64,000 bases of DNA from Fomes fomentarius. Taxonomy: Eukaryota; Basidiomycota; Agaricomycetes; Polyporales; Polyporaceae. The stretch is taken from NCBI GenBank assembly GCA_022606135.1, contig JABYQN010000017.1:186001-250000 (forward strand). Direction: 5' to 3'. Position 1 is the first letter of the stretch. Every line of letters begins with the position of its first letter. Shown piece after piece: positions 42,585 through 53,781 of the stretch. The translations under genes were made by a program, and so were the position numbers. The notes beneath the pieces are model-generated. The model was not told the DNA's origin. It did no database searches and was given only the letters and a program-made list of their open reading frames with translations.

Positions 42585-42911
42585 GCGACAACAGTCCACT
42601 TGTGTTGATAGAAAAGCCGTGATATCGAGGGACCCCGGAGCAGCGCAGCCGGGAATGCGTCCTATTCGTTATATTTGTCCTTCCCGGTCGACAGGAGCAC
42701 GGTACCCATGGAGTTGAGTAGTAAGAAGGGGCCACCACACGCTCTCGAAAACCAGGCACAATTGAATTGTGAGTGGGTCGTATCTAATCCTGAGATGCTT
42801 GATGTTTTCGAGGGACGCGAGGGCGGCGCGCATGTCCGAATAGGCACAGATCATCTGCTGAGTACATGAGGATGAGTAAGTAGTGGAAGATAAGTGGAGC
42901 CAATCCAAGTG
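42585..42911 (-). pseudogene. F-box/LRR gene fragment (relic)
   Basis: The minus strand matches the middle of the family at 1029-2594 and 3041-3826. Blocks are LDWLHLSS, DMRAALASLENIKHLRI, CLVFESVWWPLLTTQL (42711-42851) and, after a frame change, a PAALLRG block near 42610. No F-box or C-terminal half is visible nearby. It lies about 39 kb from the tandem pair. Confidence 0.7.
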
Positions 42912-43707
42912 CTTATCCTCGTCGGGCTTCCTGTCCAATGTCCATCGACTCGGAAAGACAAGCAATCGGCGGAGTTACGGACGAACTGAGCTGCGCTGCG
43001 GAGCCTCTGTGGCGCTGCAGCGATACGAGGATGCAGAACTTTGGGTTTCCGAGTCGCCATTCGAGTCGGCCTCGGCAGTGCTACTCTACGTTTCCGCAAT
43101 GGCACTTCGCACGAGTTCGTGAGCCACGCTTCAGCCTTTAGGCAGACCCACATATAGAAGTTCCGATGGGAAAGTTGCAAAGTCTCGGGTTCAGAGTCGT
43201 AAACGTCGATGACTGAGAAGAAGTCGGCCGGGTCCCCTCCGCAGTCGCAGTGCCACGTGCTTCGTGCGTCCGCACGACACAGCCTGAGGGAAATCGCAGT
43301 CTTCAAGTATTCCAGTAGCGTCAAAGAAAGAGAGAGAGAGGTTGTAACAAGCTGCAGAGTAAAGAGCTTGCTGACCTTGAGGTTAAGTCGATGGTTGAGG
43401 GTAGACTCAGCCGCAACTTGGAGCGCCGCGGAAATGATGCAACCACGGAGCGCCGGCACGGCCGGAGGAGCGCCGAAGCCTGCCGAAGCGCAGGCGACGG
43501 AGAGAACAACAGGGCCCGGCACAGCCTGTCGACGAACCTCTCATCGTCCTCCTGACATCAGCACAGCGCTGAATTCGACGCCCGGCTGGGGGCCTGTACC
43601 CGCGCATATAGCCACTCCTTCTCTTCTCATTTACACCCCTCCACTTCGCCTGACTGTCTGGACACGACCTTGCGACGACCGACGACCTTCTCCATTCAAA
43701 TCTGGAC
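42912..43707. other. Intergenic, no gene recognised
   Basis: GC-rich region before the TMEM184-like gene; some open frames on both strands are without domains. It probably contains the promoter of the gene starting at 43708. Confidence 0.4.
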
Positions 43708-46700
43708 ATGGCTAGCTCGATTGCGTCCAACAACACCCTCTGTCCGTCGGACAACGCGCAAATCACCGACCAGTCGACGTTCTGGGACGAGGACGGACTG
43801 AACTGGGACACGCATAGGATTGGATGGGTCATCGCTGGGTCGTGCGCACTCGTGGTAGGTGGCGCTATCTGCCAAGAGGCTTGAGGCCGAGAGGGAGCTC
43901 AAGGCTTGGTGCTTGGTAGACTCTCATAATCACCATTATAAATGTCTCTTTCCATGCCCGGTGAGTAAACACTTCATTGTTTATCGATATGTACCCTCAT
44001 GCGCCCCAAGATCGTACACAAATCCCGGCGAACAGCGACAAATGTGTGTACTGCCTAATCGAGCATGCGCTACGCTTGTAGCTGACCGCTTTCGTGCTGC
44101 GACAGCATACGGATATTGTACATGCCCGCAGTTTACGCCATAATCTCCTTCTTCTCCTACAGATTCTTCCGGAGTTACACATATTACGAACTCATCGAGA
44201 CCGGTGCGTTGCCCTTCTTTTCTTCACTCATCTATCTCGTGCCTCATCACTACCACCATCTATCTGCCACTCAGCATACGAGGTGAGCCTCTTCTTCATC
44301 TCCATCTCATCTCTCTTCAATGCCACACTATCCACTTCATTGAACTTTCATGTCCGGCGTGGCATGTCGTTCGCCATGCCCGCCGCCGGTGCCCGCCTCG
44401 CGCATCTTGCAGTTTCCGGCCATCCAGCCACAAGGCGGGATCTCAATATGGCATCATCTTGCAACTTTCCGCAACTTGAGACCAGCCAGAGGATGGATTC
44501 CGCTTAGCCTCATTGAAAGAGGATCATGAACTTGGAAGTCATGGCGCGCACACATACCTCAAAGAGCGCATTCCTTATTCACACGGACTATATGCGCCCT
44601 TTGTTCTTTGTTGCCCCCCAGGGACCCGGAGCCAGGGATTTGCATCCAAGCCGCAGCGCGCGCACCAGGGCTTCCGTGGACTCACAAGCTTCACTTCCTA
44701 TTTCATGCGGGCATATGCACGGGTGTTGTTAGACTATAGCGCGACGAGCGCGTCATTCTACGATCCGGAGCGAGCTGGGCGCGGCGCGACAATCCGGGGC
44801 AGACGTTGAGTGGCGGATGACGCTCTCTGCCCGCCCCGAGCGCCGAGCGTCCGCCGCACGCGCGTTCAGTTTGACGTTGCTCGGTCCTCGAGTGATAGGG
44901 CTATATAGCTGTTTTACTTTCTGCGGCGAGGCTATGTGTTCGGAAACACTCTGGCGCGCGCCACCAGGCGGTTGAGACAATTCATGGGTCAGGGGAGTGC
45001 CGTCACTCGTAGGCTTGCTGTGGGTTTACACGAGGTGTACACGGCGGTCGGAGCTCGCAGCTGCGGTGTGCGCGAGGCAGCGCTTCCCGTCAATGTGCGT
45101 ACGGAGCGACGAGCTTCTGCCGCCTGTGCGTCGCAATTTGCATTGTACTGTCGATCTGTGTCCGCGCCAAGTGCGGAGTCTGTCCGTGGTTGTCCTGTCA
45201 CCGTGCCAGGCAGCGTTTCTGAAGAGAAGATGAAGTAGTGGCCCTGCGTATGGCTGTACTCCGAGCATGCGCTTTACATGCGAATCGCGTTTAGGATCGC
45301 GAAGGTTGGCATGTGCTTCACGATTGTCGACGGCTGGAGTGTGCACAGTTGTAGATCCGATCGCACGAGTATCGTTCGCAGCGCCTGAATATGTCCGCGT
45401 TCGTGCGGTCGGGTGCCATCCACCATGCTTATCCTGGTTTGCGCGGTGTTCGTGGAGTTTGCCACACTGCCTAGGACTTTTGTGTCACTGAATAAGACAC
45501 CGGGCGACGAACTTCCCAGACCATGTTCTCCACATATGGGGTTGATGTGTCCAAGTATATCACCAAACAGTGTTCCCCGAATTGTGGTCTGCGGCGAGTG
45601 CATGTCGTTTACAAGTGGGGAATCAGTGATGCGTTCATTGATCATGTTCGCTGCGTCAACATGGTGGCGATTCAGCGCCGCAGCGGGGTGCATCCTGATT
45701 CATCAATTGTCCTGGTTTGCATAAGGTCATTTCTCAGGACCCTATCTTTTCTCGTTCATATTCTCATTCATTTGCTAGCGATGGAGCATCCGTCTCTATT
45801 CGAGCATGTCAGTCAACTTGCTTCCATAGTCACACACGCTGACTGTACCTTCTTCCAGTCCGTGACTCTAAGTGCCTTCCTGTAAGCAACTCCGATGCAT
45901 ATCTTCTCCAGCCCCTATCCGACGCTCTCTATCTCCTATAGCCTCCTGCTCATCGAATACGTCGCGGCGACGGCGGTAGGGCATGATGTGGACAACGCGA
46001 TTCTGCGCAAGGAAAAGTCAAGTCTCCCAATACCCGTGAGTCATCCTTACCCATGACACAGAGTTCGATAGGACATACTCACCCGCATTTTTGTATAGTT
46101 TTGCTGCTGGCGATACCGGCCTACAAAAGTAAGCTCTCATCTGATTGTAATGTGGACTTCCGTCTGAACCTTCGCGGCAGGCGTATTTCATGTACACGGT
46201 GAAGGTGCGTTTCTTCGTTTCGTGTATACAGTATACAAGCAGCAGCCGTCTGAGTGATCGCGCATGTGATAGTGGTCAGTACTGCAGTATGTTATCCTGC
46301 GCCCAGGTAAGGTCGTTAAAACGTCATTCATGAGATGTACTCATCCCGCTGGTAGTTCTTTCGATCGCCGGCATCGTTTGTGAAAAGATTGGTGTCCTGT
46401 GCCAGTCCGGGCCGTGGAGTTTCAAGACGGCGCACGCCTATCTCAGCGTCATAGATTTCGTCAGCATCTCGTGCGTCCTTCTCACCCTTTTGACGCGACG
46501 CGTTCCAGTGAACAGATTCTGGTTCATCAGGATTGCGCTGTATGGTCTCCTGGTCTTCTATGGGCTCACGAAGGATGAGCTGCAAGGGCGCAAGCCGCTC
46601 GCGAAGTTCATGTCAATCAAGTTGATCGTCATGTTCACATTCTACCAGACGTTTGTGGTGCGTTATCCCCGTCGTTTGATCCTTGCCGTCGTAGTTACGC

Positions 46701-47697
46701 CCTATTTCAGTTCAGTGCGCTAGAGGGTCGTGTGATCCATGCCACGCAGTATTGGACGGAGACGAACATCGCTGACGGCCTGAACGCGCTCGCGATCTGT
46801 ATCGAGGTCAGTGTTCGGTTTTTTTTGTTTCCCTCGCGTTCTCTCATCGCATCTGAAGATGGTATTCTTCTCGGCGTTCATGCTCCACGCCTACTCGTGG
46901 AAAGAATACAAGGTCGCCGATGCGCACAAGGACGGTGCCTGGAAAGCGATCAAGGACAGCATCAACTATTGTACGTCTCCTCCGCATCCATGTCTACGCC
47001 ATCCGCACTCATCCTGATTCCTCATCGCACGTCCTGATCCCTCATCACTACCCTACCCACAGCGGACTTTGCGCGCGAAATTGGCGGCTCCGTGCGATTC
47101 TTCATTGACTATTGGCGCGGCAAACCCGGGACACACGGCCCCCGAGTCCCAGTCATCGACGCAGAGGGCAAGCCGCAGAAGATGGACTTCGGGCAGGCGT
47201 TCGGCCTCACCCCACGCCCGGATGCCTTCCGCACCGGCTCGCACGCGTACCAGCGGTCGGGGTCCGGCAGTCATAGTTCGGCGTACTCCAGATCGGGCTC
47301 GGGGCGGGGCCTTCCAGGGGCGGGGACTGGCATGGGTGAGTCCATGTCCATGTCCGCTATACGGCCGCCGAGGCAGAGCTTCGATGAACATGTGAGGCTA
47401 GCGCCGTATTCGTACGATGGAGGGTCGCAGAACGTCTCGACTGCGAGCTTGAATGCGCCGCCACCTGGACCTCCTGGGCCGACTAGGCCACTGGGCCCGC
47501 ATGGGTCGCACGAGGGCGCGGGGGCGCATGCGAGTGGGAATGCTTATGCGCACGGAGACGTGTACGGGAATGGGAGTGAAGCGTACGGGAATGGGAATGG
47601 AGCGTATGAGAATGGGAATGGGGCGGGGAGGTATGAGGCTCAGCGGCTGAGTGCGGAGAGCGACTCGAAGTACCATGGGACAGGCTTCGCACAGTGA
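43708..47697 (+). CDS. TMEM184/organic solute transporter alpha-like membrane protein (DUF300)
   Basis: Fifteen exons keep frame to the stop: 43708-43854, 43920-43960, 44011-44043, 44106-44203, 44275-44282 (8 nt), 45859-45881, 45942-46035, 46099-46128, 46181-46204, 46273-46306, 46356-46470, 46531-46657, 46711-46806, 46859-46970 and 47063-47697. The product is 538 aa. Family motifs: HARSYTNPGEQRQI, the RILYMPAVYAIISFFSYRFF segment, YYELIETAYE, an LSAFLLLLIEYVA segment, LPIPFCCWRYRPTK, a FKTAHAYLSVIDF stretch, and the hydrophobic helix before FHAYSWKEY-like MLHAYSWKEY. About seven membrane spans are predicted. The C-tail is cytosolic, Gly/Ser-rich, with repeated YGNGNG units. Members of PF03619 are vacuolar or plasma-membrane proteins of debated transport role. 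Intron 5 is 1576 bp; all the others are about 50-95 bp. Confidence 0.9.
44283..45858 (+). other. Abnormally long intron, probable insertion
   Basis: Bounded by a GTGAGC donor and a TTCCAG acceptor and spliced in phase 0. It is about 20 times longer than its neighbours. I found no clear inverted ends, LTR or coding frame in it, only GC-rich unique-looking sequence from about 44360 to 45780. Confidence 0.6.
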
Positions 47698-48928
47698 GTA
47701 TGCAGGAGCGTCGGAGAGTGAGGGAAGGATGTGGTGCGGGGCGGTGTGAGGTACGATTTCGACGTTGTTGAGCTAGTTTATTCCCTTGCCCTTGGTTCAC
47801 GTCCCCATTCTCAGTTCTCAGTTGAATACTCCTGCCTCTGTGTCATGTCTTGGTTTTGGTCCGTCATCTTTACCTGTCCATCGCCATCTCTATCCATTTC
47901 TGTCTCTAGGTTGATCTACGTACATCATCTGCTCGTCTGACTGCTGTAGCTCTCTCATCGTCTATCGTCTTGTGCATACGTATGAATCTGGACTCTTTAC
48001 GGTACCGTATCGTATACATGATCCACAGTCTGTCTCCTCCGCCTCCGTGTGCTCACTGCAGCGTGCGGAGTATGTCTCGGTAAGTTCCTCCGCACTTGTG
48101 TCGATTCTTTAATGCTGATTCCTGATCAGAATGTATCGGATTGCTCTTCTCCGACGGAAATTCAGATGTCGGGCCTTCCTCTCAGCGTCCTCGTACAGTC
48201 GATGTACTAAGGGACCGGACATGCGTGTGGCACCGTGCTGTAGGGAGGACTATTGAAATGCCCGGGGAGGAGTACGAGATACGGCTGGCAGGTGAATGGA
48301 AACTGGAGAAGGATAAGAATTCGAAGCTGTTCGCTGAGTAAGTCGACGCACGGTTTCCGACTCGGCCTCGGAGGTAGGCTCCAATCGGCGAAGCTGTGGA
48401 ATGACTTCTGATGTAGGATTGCAACCGGTACGTCTCGAAATTCCTGAGAAGTCTCAGACTCTGCCTTCCCCGAGTCTGTGCTTCTCGTTAATGACATCCT
48501 TGCCACTGCTGACCGTCCCAGAAGCGTCCGACAGGGCTGGGTCGCTGAATATGGGGTTCCGCCTCCACATCCAAGCACATCGATCACGCGCTTACCGTCC
48601 ATTTGGACATAGGATTGGAAGCCGTGGACAGTACCCATCGTCCTCCATCCCATTGGCCGCATGCGTGACGGCGGAGTGGGAAGGCAATCCAAAGTTTAGG
48701 GTCGCATCAAGAAGAAGGCTACCAGACGAAGAGAATGCGACCGGCTCTGGGAGCTGGGAGAAACAACGATCGAATTGACGAGCCAGCGCCATTGATTGAT
48801 GGTACAGTGATACACCTTGGACGCGCGGCGGGAGCTATTCCGCCGCTTGCTCCCTATTCATGCTCTATCGACTCCGTCTCTCAACCCTCGCTCCACTGGG
48901 GCGTACGGTGAGGATCGCACCATCAGCG
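47698..48928. other. Intergenic, no gene assigned
   Basis: 3' flank of the TMEM184-like gene, then frames on both strands near 48140-48780 that could be exons of an unrecognised small gene. No chain could be built with confidence. Confidence 0.35.
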
Positions 48929-49571
48929 TCAAGGTCGACTGGGATGGTGAGAACACCGTTCGCACGTCCACTCGACTAACGAGATACCAAGGGCCCAGGG
49001 GTCAACATCGATCTGTGAAAAAAGCAGCAGCGGGACTGAGGGGCTTACGTGCGTTGAAGCCCGAGAGCGGGAGTTTCGCACTACAATCACGTTCTGTTGG
49101 CCCGCGGTCGCCGCGGCAGTGATATCGATCGCTTGGTGCTTGCTGTGAGCAGCGGAGGCTCGACGTGAGTGTGATGCGGGTGGTGCAGGGTGTACGTGCA
49201 CGACAACGTTGTAGGGCGAAGGTTCTGTTGTCTCCTCCTTTTTCTTTCCTTTCGCCTCCTCCTTCTTCTTCCCTTTCGCCTCCTCCTTCGTCGTCTTGGG
49301 CTTCTTCTCTTCCACAGCAGCAGCTGCCGGAGCCGGTGGCGAGGACGCCTTTGCACTGGTACTGGACTGCAAGGATGGAGGAGGGTGTCAGCAACGAGGA
49401 CTGGAACGAATGAGCGATTGACGAGCTCACGATCTCAGGAGAATGTCCGAATCGACCCCAGAAATTTACTGCTCGCCCGTCTGGGGTGAACTGCATATTT
49501 AAGGCGAGGTCGAGCATCGTGTCCTTTGAAGGCTGAGCCTTGGACGATCCCATGAGCCGCTGCAATCCCAT
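48929..49571 (-). CDS. Small Lys/Glu-rich hypothetical protein
   Basis: A two-exon model, complement(join(48929..49366,49470..49571)), gives 179 aa. Exon 1 encodes MGLQRLMGSSKAQPSKDTM and an LDLALNMQFTPDGRA segment; the donor is GTAAAT and the acceptor TTGCAG. Exon 2 has an Ala/Pro run followed by repeated EEAKGKKKEE units, predicted to be a charged helix or disordered, and then His/Ser-rich sequence. The C-terminus may include unspliced intron. No known domain. The opposite strand shows a C/T-rich frame that is a shadow of the Lys/Glu repeat. Confidence 0.45.
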
Positions 49572-50259
49572 GGCAGGTGCGAAGAGTTGATGTGTTGGTG
49601 ATTAGCTTTTTGGCTGAGATGGTGGGAGCGTGCTGCGGCAACTGGGAGAGGGTTGCCGTCGAGATACTTTGCGGTCAGTTCCACATATAAGTGCTACCCT
49701 TCGGCCCGTAGGCTTATCGAAAAATGGCAGATGTAGAGTCACATGCTGACCTTGACCGGCGTATCAGCGAGGGGGTGGCACCAAGCAATTAGAAGCATAT
49801 TCACAAGACAGGTGTGAGCGAAGGTTGCACGAGAATTACCATATCAAACCACATCGTACGTCAGCACGAGGAGTTGAATGAGGACGCAGTACGGCGACTC
49901 CCATGCAGTTCAACCGCGCCCCCGATCGGTTTGCGATAACTGCCTACTCAAATATATTGATGGGGACGGTGCGGTGTCGGTTTCAACTCGTGACAGCGCG
50001 ATGCAATCGGAATGTAAGAATTGCGCCGTGGAGTGACGATCCTGCATAGCGGATCCTACACTGCCCAACCCAATGCCACCAGGCGCTCAACGAGTAATGT
50101 TACAGCGCGAGTGGCCCAAGACTTACGCTTCGACACTGGTAGCTTCCATCCCCATCCCTTTGGTAACGCACCGCGGGAAACGCGCCCCTATTGAAAGCCT
50201 CACGCCATCTTCCCGGCCCCCAGAGGTTGAAAGTCCTTGTCCGATGGCGGCTTGCTGAG
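49572..50259. other. Intergenic, no gene recognised
   Basis: Upstream of the small charged gene. No coding evidence. Confidence 0.4.
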
Positions 50260-50624
50260 TCATTCGTCCATGGCTCCCGCAGCGTCCGCGAAGCACTGTT
50301 GCGCTTGTTCTTCGGCAATGCGTCCAAGGTGGGAGGTGGGGAACTCGACGTGCTCGATATGCATGGAGCGCACTTTGGAGAGGATCCGGCAAAGGCGAAC
50401 GCACCCGAAGTGCAGTAAGAGGTGAAAGCAATCAAAGGTTACGGAGTTCGACCTCCATGTGTTGATACAGCTGGTATTGGGCTCGCGGGATTCATGCGCG
50501 GCATGCCAGTGTGTGAGCGCATGCCAGGAGCCCCGGTTCGCTTGACGCGGTCGCAGTGACTGACAGGAGCGGCAGCATGGTCGATGACGAGCTCCCATAT
50601 CTCTTGCGGCGCGCGAGCAGTCAT
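50260..50624 (-). pseudogene. F-box gene relic
   Basis: The minus strand starts with an F-box opening (APQEIWELVIDHAA), then in another frame shows the rest of the motif (LLACAHTLACRA, stop, IPRAQYQLYQH), where the usual CRAW tryptophan codon has become TGA. A short LRR-like stretch follows (FDCFHLLLHF). A frame change and a nonsense codon inside the F-box itself show that it is dead. Confidence 0.65.
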
Positions 50625-51196
50625 TCTTGCCAGTGGTCGAACCTGCACAGTCAGATCTACCTTGTCAGTGCTGAGGTAGAGGAACGCAATCGAGGGGCGG
50701 TGCAAGTATCAATATAAGACGTGCCTCTGACTGTATGTTCACTTACGAAATAGTAAGTAGATCAGCCCGTCCATGTCACTAGTCTTCGAGCCTGCGCTGG
50801 AAAGCGGAGCTAGGATTACGTAACCTATACGAGCCGTCGGAGCCGATTGGAGGGCGCACCTTAGCATCGGGAATACATGACACGATGCGAGCGGGTGAGG
50901 TGGTGGTGGTGCTGGCGCGTTCGACTCGGACGTGGTTGATATCCACGGTGAACTAAACACTCAACCCTCTGCTCACGGTCATGCGAACCATTGCGACCAA
51001 CTTCGAATGTGTTGTTGGCGTCGACTTGGACTCGCCGCGAAGGGTAACAACAGGTCCCCGTCCATGCATGTGTATTTCTCATGGGATGTCCAGGGTAGGA
51101 AGAACATGCACCTTCGGGCTACTACACGGCGCTAGTCTTCCAGCTCCACTGAAGGCATAAAACACTATATCAACCAACTGTGATCCATAGTGAGCA
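50625..51196. other. Intergenic between two F-box relics
   Basis: No frame with recognisable content. Confidence 0.4.
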
Positions 51197-52455
51197 TTAT
51201 CGTATCGGAGGAGCGAGGGTATACTTACTACGCTCGAGAACCACCTGAATGGTACCCCTCTCTGCGAAACGAGGTAGCATTGTTCGAGTGGCCTGCAGCA
51301 ACCCATTCGACTTCTCGTGCTTATCGTCCCCTCTGGTCACAATCTTCAGACAGCGCAGGGAGTCAAACGGCTTTCTCAGGAGCACCTCGTCAAATCCGCC
51401 CTTCGCAAAGAGTTCTAGGGCGGCCTGCGTATCTTCTCCGCGTCCTATATGGAGGTATAGAACGAGTTCTTCTATGGATGCCCGCGATGATATGTGGGAA
51501 ATAATCGACATCGTCCAGGCGTAGGCGTTTTTGACTCCGTAGAACACGATTTGAAGACGTCGTAGTTCTTGTAGAGCTGCAATCGCTATGCAACATATAC
51601 CATTGTAGTAGCTGTGTCTAGTGGTGCGTGAACTACTAGGTTGACTCGTACCTTCGTAGCTACCCTCTCCAGATATGACAGAGAGATCCTGGATTGACGT
51701 GCCAAGCACGGGCAATATCTCTTTCATCTCAGTGACACCATTCAGCTGCGGCGTGAATAGCAATATGTCAAAAAAGTTCTCGCCACACTTCACATAGAAG
51801 ATAATCCTTCACCTCTACCTTCCGTAAATTCTGACAGTGGCCTGGATATTCATGAGGATCAGGTGCAGTCCCGACCCCGACCCAATGCGTTTGGAACATC
51901 TGAAGTTCCTCGAGCAGAGGGAACGACCAAACAAACCGCGTCAGGTCTTCTAAGGTAGGCACGTCCGCGTCGTTCAACCATAGGGTTCGTATGTTCTTGT
52001 GTACCACCCATTCATCCCTGAACAACTGCTGTATCTCGAGATGCTGTGGGCAGTGCGAGAATCGAAGCGCATGCAGTGCGCTTAGGGTCGGGATGAGCGA
52101 AAGGGGGAACGCGATCTCCACCGGGTACAACGTGGCCCGCGTCCAAGCTGGATCGAGGGGAGAGAACCAAAAATCGAGTTCCTGCACGAGAGCTTGGAGC
52201 TCTCGCGAGTTGGTAAGAGTGCGGGCAAAACGGGCGATGGATATAAGTCTGTAGAGCTCGACGTGTTTGTAGAGTCGGAATCGAGCGCGCTAGAGCCACG
52301 CTTGACATGTTAGGGCTGCGGCCCGCAGGGAGGCGTAGTGGGAGGATGGTCTACCAGGTCTAGAAACAACATCGGAGGCGACAAAGTCGATGATAAGGTC
52401 CCATTTGTCCGGCGGGAGGCACCATGGTACGAGCTGTATGCTATGCTGGAGGATT
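51197..52455 (-). pseudogene. F-box/LRR-like gene with premature stop
   Basis: The F-box reads LPPDKWDLIIDFVASDVV, then LRAAALTCQAWL, and is broken by an in-frame TAG at 52292-52290 before RARFRLYKHVELYR. Downstream the frame is long (VQELDFWFSPLDPAW to LRKVEVKDYLL), then shifts one base near 51790 to resume as NFFDILLFTPQL. A GTACGA...CATAG intron of about 68 bp (near 51590-51660) then leads to LQELRRLQIVFYG and the C-terminus. An ATG start for the F-box frame was not found either. An unrecognised intron could explain the shift, but not the nonsense codon inside the F-box. The rest is LRR-like. Confidence 0.65.
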
Positions 52456-53781
52456 AGAGACTACACTGAGACTCCACCTTATGTGCGAGGTTAGACTTGA
52501 TCTCTGCCAAGTTCACGAATATCCACACGCCGAGGTGTCACCGGCGATTGCAAATTGAATAGCACACGAGGCAACTCACAAGCAGTTCCAACACTGGGGC
52601 AGACTATCGCGTTGTTGCAACGTTTCGTGTTTTCTATCTAACGAGTGATTGTTAGTGTGTCTCCATCATACGTTGCAAATGTTCAAAGCACCCACATTGA
52701 AAGGATTTAGAAGTTACTGCGAGCCACGGCCACTTCACTGGGACAAACAAGTACAAACTGTTCGGAACGTTAAACGCTCAAGCAAGGAGGAGGAGTACTA
52801 CTACTCAGGTACCGTCAACGCTAGCATATCCTTCCTATTCTTTGGTGTCACTTGAAGAGCTCTTGCTCTGTACGAGACATTGGATTGTACTGGGGCGTGA
52901 GTAGATGGCTTGCTACTGACAAGGTTGTATCTCAGTCGACCCGAACGCGAAGCCCCGGGCCGGCAGAAGTCTCACCTTCGGCACCTAGTACTGGAACGAA
53001 TGGTCTCTGAGCAGCACAACTACCCCGCTTTTAGTAAGTCCCTTCCTCCTCTCAATCTCAATCATCTAGTACTATCCTGGTTAGCCTGAGCGTCCGCTCC
53101 AGGTACCCACATCGCCGGCTAGAAGATACAATGGACATCCTGTTGATGTCGTTTCCCCCCAAGCTCTCACAAATACTTTAACTTCTTCTCAGACGGTGTC
53201 ACTCCCCTTCAATTTGTACGTTTTGCTCGTCCGGTCAAGCAGTTGCTCTCACACACTGACATGCTCCAAAGGCTACGCCCCGTCCTGCTCCGGGCGTGCG
53301 AGGTTCTCGTCCGGCGCAGCACGAGCCCCTCGGGACCGTTTGACAACGTCTACGCGCCTGGCAGACAGAACCTATACCACGACTGGGTGGGCGGGGGCCA
53401 CGTCCTTGTGTACTGGCATAATATCCCGAACGACACGTCCCGTTTGGCAAGCCATCGTACCTCGGGATCAACCTGCATCGACTTCTCGTCCACATGGCCG
53501 GTTGTCGTGGACTGAGCAGGAGGTGTGCGTGCGGGGCCCGGGAGTTTAATGCATCGATATTCATGTCACTACAAGCGAGAGCCTATCAAGATGCATGCGT
53601 ACTACGTAATATACCGGTGCCGTACAGGATGCGGGGCAACTTGAAGCAAACACGGGATGCACAACACGCCTGTCTATGACTAACATGAATGCTCTCTAAA
53701 CCGACAAATGCCATCGACGTATGCCCGAAAGTAGATCAGATACCCAGACGCTTCCTGATCTTCTCGATCATTTGTTCGATG
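52456..53781. other. Intergenic with an unassigned coding-like stretch
   Basis: At 53200-53515 (plus) a frame reads NLYVLL-type sequence, or in the next frame VRFARPVKQLLSHTDMLQRL and a YHDWVGGGHVLVYWHN segment. It has coding-like composition, but I could not assign it or find a start. It may be a remnant of a gene. Confidence 0.35.

Noticed and set aside
49205..49310. Plus-strand Ser/Pro-rich frame
   Set aside because: Antisense image of the Lys/Glu repeat in the minus-strand gene at 48929-49571.
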